A stretch of DNA of 64,000 bases from Helopsaltes ochotensis (Eukaryota > Chordata > Aves > Passeriformes > Locustellidae): contig VXBM01000565.1 of assembly GCA_013400155.1 (NCBI GenBank), positions 108,864-172,863 of the forward strand. Direction: 5' to 3'. Under the pieces are notes generated by a model. The model did no database searches, was not told the origin of the DNA, and worked only from the letters and a program-made list of their open reading frames with translations. How positions within the stretch are numbered: the stretch's first letter is position 1; each line of letters starts with the position of its first letter. The position numbers and the translations under genes are program-made. Positions 14,201-27,140 of the stretch are shown here, in pieces.

Positions 14201-15987
14201 ATGTTAATGATCCACTGCAAGGACAGATCCATGACTATAGCATCAGCCCTGAACAGGGGCATTATGAAACATTTTTGTTCAAGAGAGGTCATCAAAAGGA
14301 AGGCTGGATGCTGCTTTTTCAAAGAGCTATGTATAAAAATCACATGAGTCAAAATGCCTATATGGTGCCAGAAGCGTATTCACTAGCATTGCCTATTGTA
14401 CAAATTGTACAAATATTTGGTTTTAGGAATGATCTATGGATACATTTCCTTTTATTTTGAAAAGCTTATTCTGCTGCAGCAGCATTTTCCAGTTTCTAAC
14501 AAAAACTCCTGTCCTGCTCACAAACACTATTCTGTCAAGTCTGTAGCCCCAATCCATCAGAGTCCATCAGCAGGACTACAAAGATCCCAGCTGGGAATTG
14601 TCACTTCCATAGCTTTTCTAGCTTTGGCTTAGATGTTCAATGACAGCTGTAAGAGCACAAGGCAATACAGTTCATCCTAGTCAGGGATCTAGTACAACAA
14701 ACCATAGAAATCCTAATTATTGCTTATACAAAAGTCAGCTTTTCAGTTTTCATACATCACTATTCTGTTAATTTCAGCCAACTATTACAACTCATAGAAG
14801 CTGAAATTTTTTCTCTTGTTTCTGGCTTTAGAATAAAGAGCTTAAACACCCTCTGGAATATGTTTCAGCAGAACTTAATCACCATTTTTTTTAAGATGTT
14901 AAATAATGTAGAGCCATCTTAACTGGGGCACTTCAACTGAAAGAAAAAATTAGTAATAAAATAATAATCTGAGCCAATTTTAAAAGTTTATATAAATGCA
15001 TTATGATGTGCTATAAAATACATAATTTAGATTTCTTTGGATGTGAGTGACACAGGAGACATCAGACCATTTAGAAGGGACTGTGCAGTGAAAATGCATG
15101 GCCTTGCAGTATGTGCAGTTAGTGTTGTAAACACCAGTTCTCACATCTTAGTGTGAACAGGCTCACAAATAATACCCAAAAGTGATTTTTCACACTCAGT
15201 TACTTTTCTATCATCCCAGGTAAACATGCCCAGATTGGCCTGCTCTTTCTGATGAACAGAATTACTGCTGTAACCAGTGATTGCCTCATTTCTAGATGCC
15301 TTCTGCAGAGGTCAGTCATCACCACCAGTGCTTTCCTGAGGACAGCTCCTTAGATGCTGAATCTCCATGGATGGCCTGTATAGAACCTGCCTCACCACTA
15401 ACATCCTTCAAATGAGCCCTGCAGGCTGACCTCTCTTTTCTCTTGTACAACATGCCCCCTCCCTTTTGTGCTGAAGTGAACAGAACTAACACATACACTG
15501 GACGTTGGACAAAATAAATTCTTAAGTATTCCCCCAGCATGTGATTACTGGTATGGAGAACATGTGGTGTGAAATCAGATGGAAGACCTACAAGTGACTA
15601 AGAAGCACAGAAAATGTGCAGAAATACTGTATGTAGACACTAGAAGCCTTCCTCAAGCATTTGTATACCTTTCTCTAAGCGATAGAATGTGAAATTGTTA
15701 TATAAAAAATTCCAATGTTTGAAAAGCACAAAACATATAGAGGAAGTAGGTACATTAGAAACTGCACAAGCTACTGGCAACAATTATTATTCTGCTCTCT
15801 CTCAACAGTACTGTCATTCTGATTGAAGTGCAACTCTTCAAAGTGTCACCGATTACCTTAAAATTATCAATATGGAATTAATTGTAGAGGAAACTTGTGC
15901 ACATTGCCTCTTTCATACACAAGTATTTATTGAGCCACCGTGGATGCCAAATCAAGTGCTGAGCATGAGAAGCCAGATAATACTCAC

Positions 15988-16060
15988 AGAAACTGCCTCC
16001 AGGATTTGTTTGACCGCATCAGCAGCATCTCGTTCACTGTAGTACCCCTTTTCCACAATC
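15988..16060 (-). CDS. CAMK4: CAMK4 coding exon (probable exon 5): helices D-E before the catalytic loop
   Basis: The minus strand has acceptor ...TTTTCTGTAG, then 73 nt, then donor GTGAGTA. The first G completes the Arg codon (AG|G) split with the previous exon, and 24 codons follow: it starts IVEKGYYSERDAADAV and ends KQILEAVS, phase 0. This corresponds to about residues 129-153 of human CaMKIV. The human protein ends this segment with Ala instead of Ser, from memory. The next exon should start YLHENG and carry the HRD motif (Asp164). I looked for its reverse complement below 15988 and did not find it, so the downstream intron is probably longer than 15.9 kb. The donor is GTGAGT rather than the GTAAGT of the other three exons. 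Confidence 0.96.
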
Positions 16061-16395
16061 CTACAGAAAAAAGCAACACAATTAAGCATTAAGGTGAATA
16101 AAAAGTGCAGTTAGATGCTTCTTTTCAAAAATTAGATAGCAAGCAATCAAATTTTAATATGACCAGGACAGTGAAGTGTCCCAAAGAGACTAGAAAACAA
16201 CCCATTTGTAATTTAAGTTACCTTTGATTTCCAGTTAAATGGAAGACAGGAGGAAAAATATCAACTGGATAACATGCTCATAAGTTTTTGAAACTATCTG
16301 ACACTCAAGGAATCTGAATTACTGAAAGACAAAACTATTCAACATTTAGGAACTGATTTTTCACTTTTATATTTAACTTAAGCCCCTCCTCCCCA

Positions 16396-16433
16396 GTTAG
16401 TTAGTTAGATAGATAGATAGAAAGATAGATAAT
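16396..16433 (+). repeat. (TTAG/GATA)n microsatellite
   Basis: Short runs of TTAG pass into GATA/TAGA units, with one interruption. It begins 336 bp upstream (in CAMK4 sense) of the acceptor of exon 15988-16060. Confidence 0.9.
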
Positions 16434-19400
16434 AAGAAATAAAACTAAACCACTATGCTATGCACACACAGATCTGAATTATTCAAGAGAAAAGGTTGGT
16501 GTAAAAGTTTACTAGTTTCAAATTATTCTGCAAGTGTGATGGGCTGAACAACTTTTCCCCCTCATCAGTAGAAAACTATATGCAAAGAAGCACAGCTTTT
16601 TTACAACTAAAGCTATTTTTTTCTTTCAGAAAAGTTACTTTTTCTTACAGAATCAGCAGAAGACACAGAATTGCACAATGACATACAAGCAGTTAATAAA
16701 AGAAGGATCTATAATTAACATATCCTAATACTCTATTTAAGATACTGAATAGTCTTTTCACTAATGTTTTTAACAAATCATGTAATTTGTGAACTACAAT
16801 AATTCTCCCTCAGAGAATTACCTTAAAGGTCAGATTTTTCATCTGAAGTCTTGATATTTTTACTGTATTAATTTTTCAAAGCATAAGAAAACACAGATTT
16901 CTCAGAAAACACAGATTGTGGGGACACATTGTAGGGAGACAAAGAGAGATAGTACTAAAGGCAATCTTACTCTTGATATATTGCAGCTGTGTTAATTATC
17001 CAAGAGTGGGAACAGCCTTGCCCTCCCAGCTACGGGTGTGATAAAGAGTGAGTTAGCTGGGAGGGAGCCCTGTTGGAGTTAGTTGGAGTCTGCTGGCTGT
17101 GCTGTGAGGAGGAAGGGACAGGAGGTCGTGCAAGAGACAGAAAGGGTAAGATGCTGCATGTAGGACAAGCAGGGTTAGGTGGCCATGACAGGGACAGAAA
17201 GGAGTGAGCTGGGACAGCAGAAGGAAGAGAGAAGACTGTGGAGAAAGAGCCAGGGCTATGTGGAGCTGCCCCATGGGACTGCTAAAGAGAAAAGGCACGA
17301 GAGACTTTTAGATAATGAGGAGCTGATGTTTAAGCCTTCTGATGCTTTTACTGAAGCACTTTGAGGGCCATGTCCATCTCGATGACCCCAACATATGTTG
17401 TCTAGAAACAGAACCTATGGTGCCTACAAGACATTTTGTAAAATGATGTTCTGCAACCAGACAAGCCAGTTTTATAAAACAATATCCTAAAATCTCCATG
17501 AAGCAGTACAGGAGTCTTTAATGTCTGAAGTCACTGGAAAGGCCTTCTGCCCCGAAGGTCCATAAAAAGGCTCTGCTGGTGGCAGGAAGGCTATCCTTCC
17601 TTCTTCCCACTGTTCCTGCTTTGCAAGAACTTTTTATCCCTTTCTTTTACTGAAATAACAGGTTCATGTTGAGTTACCATCAATGCAGCTCCTCACAGCT
17701 TCACAAAACTGACAGGAGAGGTGTGACTAACATACATATGAAAAGCATTACTTTATACTCATTAGAGGATCAAGTGGTTAGAAGTAAGAAACAATGCAAA
17801 AGTAACACTCCACCAGAAACAGAGACAACAAGCATGGCACTGTGGAAAGCAGTCTACATGGAGATAATTCCCAACCAGCTGCAATTACTTTACCTTTACA
17901 CTCAGTGTGTTCACAGAGAACTGAGTCTATTCATGTGGCAGCACGTAATCCCTCTCAAGCAGCTCTTCTTATTTCATCATTTCTTTGCAGTATAATTGCT
18001 TGTGATTATTTCTAGAAGCTTGTTTGGTTTGGGTTCTTGGGGTTTTTTGGCAACCCTTTAGCTGTCATGCCACATGCACTGCTTTAACACTGGCTTTGCT
18101 TTTCTTGTGCCTTCAGCCCTTCTGTTTTGGTCATCTGTTTACACCATTAGGGAGCGCTTTACTGGAACTTATCACCATAAGGGGAAAAGAAAGCAAATCT
18201 TACTGAGACATCATATTAGGCTTTTAGCCTGAACTATACGAAAGTTACAAAACCCTAACAATTACACAATAAAATGCTTATTTTGCTTGAAGGCTAGGTT
18301 ACTCCTTAGCCATTTCAGGCTGAATTATCCTTTCCTGTTGGATTGCATTATAAGACCTGACCCCAGTGATGCTCTTACTTAGTTACTCATCCCCCCAAAT
18401 ACACTGGCTTTGCTTCCTCCTCCTTTTTAATGCAAATGAAGTATTTAGTTTCAACCAGATGTAGTCTGTATCATCCACCCTGCCCCATGCACTGAGTCCA
18501 CCAGGTGCAGGATAACCTTGTGCACTTGACCTTAGAAATACATGAGGCAGATTCTAAGGCTTATAGAATATTTAAAATACTCTGATTTTCCAGCACACCT
18601 CAGACTAAGATCAGAGAAATGAGAAGTAATGCAGTTACAACTCAATTTGTATTTCTCCCTTAATCCAAAAAATTTCTCTTTCTTCAGGGTGGTAACTCAG
18701 TCTTTGTTCTTTCTGAAACATATAAACTAGGGGAAAAAACAAAAACAAACCCTTAAAGGCAGTCTGTGGCTTTGTATTTTCCTCCAGTCACCAAAATCCC
18801 AGAAAAGAGGAGCTTCCTGTGAATGTCCAGCCAATGCCAATTACCTGACCACTGGAAAGAAGGGAAAAATTAAGGAGACACTCAAGCTTGCCCTGTTGAT
18901 CTCAAGATGAGTCCACGCTGACTTAGACAATATATGCTGGTAAGGGTAGCATGCTGCTCTCATTATTTATATTAAACACTTAGCAGAAGAAACACAGACC
19001 TTGTAGATGAAGCATTGTAATTTACACTTTTAAATAAATAAATGTGATGAAGGGTGGGCCCATATTTCTGGAAAGCAATTAAAAAACAACTGTAGACATA
19101 TTGTGCAATGCACTGGACCCATCTGCTAATGCTACACGTGACTGACATGCCCTGGCAAGCCAATAACAGATTATGTCATATAGAGCTAACTTCCCAGTTT
19201 TCCAGAAGTCTAGAATTCAGACTTATTGAGAATAGAAAATATTACTCTTAATCAATAATAATCTAGCAAATAGAAAACCTAATATTCTGTGATGACAATA
19301 AATGAAAAGAGAAGACATATCCCTTTCTAAAGTTGAACATTTATTTCAAAGGGTACTCTGCTTCAGAACTAAAACCTGGCTAGTAAGCAGTAAGGAGGAG

Positions 19401-21979
19401 TATTGAAAGATTATCCTGTAGTTTAGCTCATATAGTAATGCTGGGGGATCATTCGCATATTTGGTTTTTTTCATTCTCCCCATGGTAGTTTACACAAGAC
19501 AAATGGTAGGTTGTGCCAGCAAGACTCCTAGCTGAGACCCAGGAGTCTTCTTTAAAAGCATTTTTCAAATTCAACCTGCAGATTAATGATTCATTGCCCT
19601 TTTTTCTATAATGGGGAGAAAACGTGCAGGAATATCTTATTTCACTATTACTGAAGGAAACCCCAGCTATTTATATCTAATTTACAGGATCTTTGACAAA
19701 ACCATGGGTGAAGGACAATTAAGCCTTTGCTGAGAGGACAGAAAGATAGGAACAGCAGCAATAAGGAACTAATTAAATATTCTCTTTGATGTGCAAATGA
19801 ATGAGCAAGGTAGGCCAAGAGAGTGTTGGAGAGAAAAACTGTGAGGAAGATGGCAGGGAATCCAGAACTGTTTGAAACCAGAAAAAATGCTTGGTAAAAC
19901 TCTAATTTGGTGCTGCAAGCATCCAGGAAATTTAAGATGCAACTTCAAAGTGAAGACATTCTAGACAGAGCAAAAATGCAATGCAATTTGTGTAGGATCC
20001 CTTTTTCATGGTTATGCATACACATTTATTGAAATATGCTGATTCAATTGTTTACACTTTTATATGTCAAGACACATATTTAGCAGAATGTCTACTAGAT
20101 GGATAGCAAGCCTAAGCTCTCCCAAAGCATCACCTGACAAATCTTGTTTTTCCAAGCAAATGTCATCTTGTTTAAGACAATTCTGCCTCCTTCTATATAG
20201 AGGAGCAGCTAAATACTTCCCAGAGTCCCTACTCACTGCCCTCTCCCAGCGCCAGCAGAGATGGAGAGGCCCCTTGGGAACAGCCCCAGTCCCATGGGGC
20301 CCAGGCACCCTGCAGAAGTCTGTGTTATCATGCTCCCTCAGCTGCTGCTGCTGGCCAGAGGTGGAAGAGCCTTGCCAGGTAATGGAGCTGCAACAGATTT
20401 AGCAGTGAACAAAACCCCCCCTTAGCATCACACTGCCCAGCAAACCTGTGGAAATGCGTTTCTGGGGACACATGCTCTCCTACAGTTGATATTTTGGCAG
20501 CTTCCATCACCAAAGTCATGTATGTATTCAAGTGTTTCCTAATTTGCAGTAATCCTTGCCAGATTCCAACTGGCCTTTTCCAGCGTTTCTGTTCCTTGTG
20601 AGCACTTGATGTTTTCTTGCAGCATAAATTATTTAGTTTTGCAGGTGGTTTTCAGTGTAGCCTCTGTACCTCAGAATTGCAGCTCCTGCTACTTTTTTTA
20701 TAATATTTCCATGTTGCACGTCTTGATCAGAGTCTACATCTGCAGATGCATAAACTCTTACCAGCATTCACCACACCGCTGCAGCCTCCCTGCAGTGTAA
20801 TTTGGGAAGACTATGTAATGGATTTGACTCCTTTTGGGGCATTCTTCCTAGTATTGTGCTTTAATTCACTGTGTTTGTGTGAAGCCATGGAAAGCAGTGG
20901 GCCATCTCAGTAAAGGGAGGGAGGTGGTGGCCACACCTGCTCTGCAGAAACTTTATTACTGGTAGGGGAAGAAGAGTACAGTCTGGCTAAGCTAAACACA
21001 TAGAACCTGAAAATCAATGAAGAAAGAGATGGGGAATCCCAATGCATCACTTTAGAATCAATTTTCAGAGGAGTATTAAAATTATATTTATATATAATTT
21101 TACACTTGACTAGGACATGTTTCTGGGGATTAACGACAAGCACATCAGGCAAGTGAAAATAATCAGTCTCCTACAAAAACAAACAAGTGAACACTTCACC
21201 AGAGAAGGAAAGGACTAGGTTTGGGGTTTGATTTTTCAAAGAGTAACAAAACAGGCCAGCTCTTTCCGAGTCCAGCAAGAGAAACAGAGCTGTGCTGATA
21301 GAAAAAGAAATCAAAACCAGCCAGGAACCTGCTCTGAGCAAGGAGAGGACTCATCCAGTGCCAGAGGATGCTAGACTGGGCTAGTCACTGACAGCACACA
21401 TGTCTTTGTGCAAGGTTGACAGTGCCTTAAATTCCCAGTCAGCATTTGCTGCTGCTGTTGCAGTGACAGCTCTCAGCTAAGAGTGCGGAAGGGCAAGCAC
21501 CCTTCCCCCCTCCACAGAACCACTCTGGGTCTCTCACAGCGGCAATGCCTGAAACTTTCAGTTGAGACCACTGACCCTGAGACCAAAGTCTCTCTTTTAT
21601 TTTTCACTGGTATCAAAATCAGTATCAGTACGATGAATATTCCTACATTTTTAAATTCAACATGTACTCACAACTCCTACTGATCAAGAAAATTTGAAAT
21701 CTTACCACTTTAACAAACCTTCTTTTTCCTCCCCCATGCTGTACATGCGCTAGTTCTCTGATTCTTAGCTTTTCTTCCCTGCTTCCCTCCCACATGGCCA
21801 CTCTATCCATCCTCCAATCTTGCCTGAAATGTGAGCAGGTAAAGTCTGCTGCTTTCCTGCCTTAACTCATATTAGCAAATGCTAATTAATCTAAACAGTT
21901 ACTCTAAAATCTGCAATATTTAGCAATCATGTAATGTTGCTGCTATAAACACTATTTCTCCACAATGTGGAGTTGGTAG

Positions 21980-22798
21980 TGTTATAAATAAATCATCAAT
22001 TCAAATTTATAAAGACTTTATTAAGAAAATTAAGTATAAAATTTAGAAATTTTGGTATAAAATTTGGAAAGCCACGAACAAAATCAGCCCCGAGCCAGGC
22101 GATCGGAACTAGGTGAATCACAGACTAGCACAGAATCCCCCTAGGTTCACAAATGCAGTCCTTTTGGGGTTTGCTTTTATACAGTTTCTTGGCTGGTCTA
22201 CGTGTCATCTCGCATTTCTTAGTCTAGAGTGGTTTCTACACATATTCATGTAGCGTCTTTTCTCCAGTAAATGGCATTTAGAGGAAAGAGCAGCTGCTTG
22301 ATTTGTGCCGGTGGAAGCAGGTGTTCAGATGCATCTAGGTTTGGTGGCACACCTGGCATGGATCAATGAGTAGTTAACTTTTCTTTCTTCATTCCAGTGA
22401 ACTTTTGGGAGGGAGTGTCTGCTTGATTCGGCTTTACTGGAACTGTTAATTCATATGCAACTCTCCACTGATTCATGTCCATCTGTACACCTGGCCAACA
22501 CCATCGAATCTTCCTCTGCTGTAGATGGGTCGTCCATCCTTCTGCACCACCCTCCATTCAAGGGCTTAATGGCTCCTGTATTACTCTCCTCCTGACTGAC
22601 TCCCCCTTTATTCAGATGCAAAAGGATGTTTTCTTTCATTCTGGTATAGGCGATATTTCAGGGAGAGATGATGTCACGTCTGCTTGTCTCAGTTCCCCGG
22701 TTATTTTATCATTTTGTGTTAGCCCGAGCACCACATTATTTTACAATTATACATCAACTATATCAAATAAAACACAAATTACTCCATTCATCTATAAT
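21980..22798 (-). mobile_element. Solo LTR, family 2, minus orientation
   Basis: The left end is TGTTATAAATAAATC and the right end is degraded (TCTATAATTA instead of the expected TCTATAACA), so the right limit is uncertain by a few bases and no clean target duplication is visible. Read on the minus strand it has TATAAAA (22175-22181) and AATAAA (22017-22022), spaced as in the copy at 26314-27140, and the two match along their length. It is older or more mutated than that copy. It lies in the sense orientation of CAMK4. Confidence 0.88.
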
Positions 22799-25680
22799 TA
22801 GCTGAATTTAGAAACATATCATGTGGCTTGTAAAGTCCTGCTAAATCAACTTGGCCACCTAAGACAGTAAAAATTATTATACTTTATCAGTTCCCAACAT
22901 TGTTTTGCTTTCTTTTAGTACTGTCCGTATTTGCATTGCAGATCATCCTTTATAATTATTGTGACATTAAAAAAGCCATCATTCTTTTTAGGATCATTTT
23001 TATTCTGCCTCTAGCTGCTTTTACCTGAAACCCTTGCACCACATCTTAGCTGTGGACTGTGTCATGCTACTTCATGTACTTCATGTACAGGCAAGACACT
23101 GCCTGAGATACATAAAAGTTCTGTTCCAATGTCAGTATGTGCTACCAATTTTAAAAATTGTTTGGTTCTATATAATAAATGTTAATTTATCTAAAATGCT
23201 TTGGTTGTCATGGAGATTTTTTCTGAAGCTACTCACTTAATTCTTATGCAAATTCTTATATTCAATTAAAATTAAATTAGATTTCTACAAGCTAAAGTGA
23301 GACTAAAAACCAGTAGAAAAAGGAAAAGAAAATGATATTGCTCTATTCAATACTAAAATGGTTTCCAGAAGGCACACTTTCTCAATGAATGATTCACAGA
23401 TTTATTGGTTCTTGTCTGTATTTTGTATGCAATTCCTGGTTGCTCTGATGCATTTGTTTAGTTAAAAAAAAAAAAATCCTACATAAATATGTATACATTT
23501 TCCATACTACAGAATTGAAGAATAATAAGTATTTTTAAAAAGTAGCTCTGATTCAGAATCTCCCTTATTCCACAACTATTATCATATTCCAGAGCAGACT
23601 AGCTGTAACTGTCTCTAATGACTCAAACTGCCTGTCTGTGATCTGAAAAAAGATAATGGGAAATACTTACCTGGATCTGGATGTGACTCCCTGTGAAACA
23701 AATTATGTTTCCTTCAATTCTGTGTTTAGAAATGAAATTCAGCACTGCAGTCATTCAGGAAAACTTTTTCCTTCGCTGTTATTAAGCAAGACACACTAAT
23801 AAATGTGGCATGTGGGAGAATTTAGAGAAAGATTACATATTTCTTATAGCTCGTACTAGGATTTGTTTCCCCCTCTTTAACTTTCTACTTCCAACTCAGC
23901 ATTACTATAGCAACCACAGAATTAGACCTGTTCACCTTTCAGGAGCTTGATCTCAGAGGATTTTTAAAAAAGAATAATCTTTGCTTCTGGAGGTTGTGAA
24001 GCCACAGTGCTCACAGGGCATGGAACTGGCTGCAAGCTTCCCTCTCAAAAGTTTCTGTGTAACTGGCTATATGAGGCAATGCAACAAACGGAATTACTGA
24101 ACCACGTCACAACTCCTGCCTGCTGAGAGGGGGCAAAGAGAAGAATCCCTGAAAGCTTGCAAAAGACGCAGTAGTATGGGAAGGAGAAAAGAGCAGCACA
24201 GAAGGCACCAAGGAAGCTGCCCTAACCACAACTGCTGAGGCTTTTATTGGATTCCTCTGGCTAGCTAAGGGCCCCATGATGTGGGAAAGATGTGGGAATC
24301 TGGAAGTTCAATAGAGAGAAACTGACTCGTAGAAAGCACAATGGGGGACAAAAGATTGCAGGGACAAAGAAAATAGAGTCTTTCACAACCCTCTGCTGCA
24401 TGAGAGTTTGCTATAAAGTTTGCTTTAAAGAAAAAAGTAATCACCTTCTTTCTACCTGCTAGGGACAAGGCAAACAAATACTGGCTGAATTTACAGAAAA
24501 AAAAAATTCCCTAATACTGGCACTGAATATTATTACCAGTCTGGAGAGTCCCTGGAATAGCTTACAGACAAGACTACAGAGGTATTTAAGAAACAAAAGC
24601 CAAAACCATGGATGCCCAAGGATGGTGGAAAGATCCTACCTGAGTTCAGGTGACGCACCTGCCCACATCCACCTCTCCATGCCAAGCCAGTGCCGTTCTA
24701 GCTTCCATGACATTTTAAAATCATTACCCTGGAGCTCACTCTGGCAAATCACCTATTTCCTAGTGAGAGTGAACAACTAACCATAAAACGCTGGAAATGG
24801 GCACAGTTTGCATAACTCAGATTGTGCTTACATTCCTCTATGTCACAATTCCCAAGAGCATTCACATTATCATTATTGAGCTCAGGATTATTTCAGGTTC
24901 ACTTCTTCCAGACCTTCTTTTGTGGCCTTGGCACCTCTTACAGTGCACATGTATGTGACACTTTCCTTACAATTGTGACTAAAGGTAAACATTGAACTGA
25001 GAAGTACATTACCTAAAACATATTTGCTTTTCAGGCTTTCATTTAAAAAACTCCTTAATTATCATTGAGAAAAAGCATTTCAGTGTTCTGAATATTTAGG
25101 AAAACTGTACTTCTTCCTAAAACATTTTGACTTCACTTTACACTCTTGTGATAATGTACATAGGCAAAAAGCAATTAAATCCAAACTGTACAAAGCACAC
25201 ATGTCCTAAGTGACTTCATAATTTCAGGAGAGGTGTTGAATCAATGCACAGAAGACACATCACTAGCACTTGGGTCAGTCAGGGACTTTCTGTATGTATA
25301 TGTATATGCAGAGTACAGTTATATGGGTTGTAGGTATATATATTTCAACAGCTGTCAAAACCTCTCTGCATTTCAATAAAATAAGTTAAAATTTGTTAAT
25401 AATTAAGGAATTCAGCTAAGCTTTAATCAACCTCTTAATTAATTTAACAGGGTAATTTAACTCTCCTAGTTTGTCTGCCATACAGACTATGTATATCTAT
25501 ATTACAATGCTGAGGCTGTGGAAGAAAATTGAGAATACATCTGTCAGAGGGGCTGTAATCACAAGAACTTGCTGTATTAAAATATCTAATGAACTAAAGA
25601 GCTTCACAGGCACTGATGTGTAAAATTTACAAGAGGTTGTCCCAGTTTCCAGAGTGACAGAAAATTAGGCACTGACCACC

Positions 25681-25845
25681 AAAACCAAACCAAACCAAAC
25701 CAAACCAAACCAAACCAAACCAAACCAAAAACAAAACAAAACAAAACAAAACAAAACAAAACAAAACAAAACAAAACAAAAAAACCAAAAAACCCCCAAA
25801 AAAACCCCAAAAAACAAACAAACAAAAAAACCAAACAAAAAAAAA
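25681..25845 (+). repeat. Compound (CAAAC)n-(AAAAC)n array with A/C-rich tail
   Basis: Nine CAAAC-type units are followed by about ten AAAAC units, then irregular A/C-rich sequence to 25845. On the CAMK4-sense strand this reads (GGTTT)n followed by (GTTTT)n. The apparent FGLVWFGLVW-type protein on the minus strand is a translation of this array, not a gene. Confidence 0.95.
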
Positions 25846-26313
25846 GTGTAAAGGCACTATTGCAACTCTGTATGAGAAAAAAATACCAAATTACATTGGA
25901 AAGACTACAAATGAGCATTAATGAGCATGTTTTTATTCTGAAATTACTCAGTTTTATCATTACTAAAGCTAAATTCAAGAGAAACCAAATGAGTTACTAA
26001 GATATCAAAGAGCACTTTTATCAGAGCTGTGTGTCTTGACTTACAACTTCACAGAATAGGCATAGTTGGTGTAGTCAAGTCACCAAGCTCTTGTTATTTC
26101 TGCCAGTCCTGAGTGTGGGATCTGTAACATGGTTTCATGAAGCAGGGAGTCCAAAGGAGTTCTTTGGCCCCTGTTCAGAAGATAGATAGACTGCCATGAC
26201 ATAATGAGACCAAGGCACAGAAGGAAACAGAAGGTGCTATTCTGACACTAGCTCATAAAAGACTCACACATTAGTGACTGATTAATTCCTTGACTATTTT
26301 TGATGTCCTTTAG

Positions 26314-27140
26314 TGTTATAGATGAATGGAATAATTCGTGTTTTATTCAATATAGTTGATATATAATAGTAAAATAAGTTTGTGTTTGGGCTAAATAATA
26401 AAATACCGGGGCTGAAACTGAGAAAAGCAGAGGCTATGTCCTCTATGCCTGAATGACAAGAAGCACCCTTGTTTGCATCTGAATAAACGGGAGGCAGTTG
26501 GGAGCAGAGCAATGAAAGAAGTCATTACGCATTTGAAAGAAGGGTGGTGCAGAAGGAAGAGCAGATCATCTACAGCAGAGTCCAACAAAGGAGAACTCAA
26601 AAATGCCAGCCAGGTGCGCAGGTGGACCCGAGTCAGTGGAAAATTACATATGAATTAAGAGTTCCAGTAAACTTGAATCAAGCAGGTACTCCCTCCTGAG
26701 ACAACCGCTTACCGCAATGAAGAAAGAAAAGTTAACTACTCATCAATCCGTGCCAGGCGTGCCATGAACCAAGATCTGCCAGAGATGAATCTGAATGCCC
26801 AGGTCCACCGACAGAAATTAAGCAACCACTCCTTCCTCTAGGTGCCCTTTACCACAGAAAAGACTCCACATGAATACGTGTAGAAACCATTCTAGACTAA
26901 GAAAGGCGAAATGACATGTAGCCCAGCCAAAAATCTGTATAAAAGCAAGCCCCAAAAAAAATTGTTTTGTGAACTTAGGGGGACTCTGTGTTGGTCCATG
27001 GTTCACCCAGTTCCAATCGCCTGGCTCAGGGCTGATTTCGTTCATGGCTTTCCAAATTTTATACCTAAATTTCTCAATTTTATATTTGAATTTCTTAATA
27101 AAATCTTCATAAATTTTGATTGGTGATTTCATGTATAACA
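26314..27140 (+). mobile_element. Solo LTR, family 2 (TGTTATA ends), plus orientation
   Basis: The 827-bp element starts TGTTATAGAT and ends CATGTATAACA, with an exact 5-bp duplication TTTAG (26309-26313 and 27141-27145). It has a TATA box TATAAAA at 26938-26944 and AATAAA at 27097-27102. It is homologous, in opposite orientation, to 21980-22798 (for example the AAGAAAGAAAAGTTAACTAC segment). The 5-bp duplication favours an ERVL-like integrase. It is a solo LTR, antisense to CAMK4. Confidence 0.92.

Larger units (their letters stand above)
1..15987 (-). other. CAMK4: CAMK4 intron downstream of the last visible exon (5' part)
   Basis: This intronic sequence starts at the donor at 15986-15987 and runs off the left edge. 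It holds one solo LTR (4412-5044) and an exon-like open segment at 8061-8237. The remaining stretches (1-4400, 5050-8050, 8240-15980) are AT-rich without recognisable genes, RNAs or repeats beyond short homopolymer and A/T-rich runs. Confidence 0.85.

Noticed and set aside
16990..17660. Possible LTR from TGTTAATT to AAATAACA around a purine-rich segment
   Set aside because: The flanks (AGCTG and GGTTC) do not match, and no homologous copy exists in the window. The ends could be chance.
20060..20402. Opposed ORFs of 82 and 112 codons
   Set aside because: They are mutual shadows in a locally GC-rich spot, with no family resemblance.
25604..25978. 124-codon minus-strand ORF with FGLVWFGLVWFG-type repeats
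   Set aside because: It is the translation of the CAAAC/AAAAC simple repeat, so the repetitive protein is an artefact.
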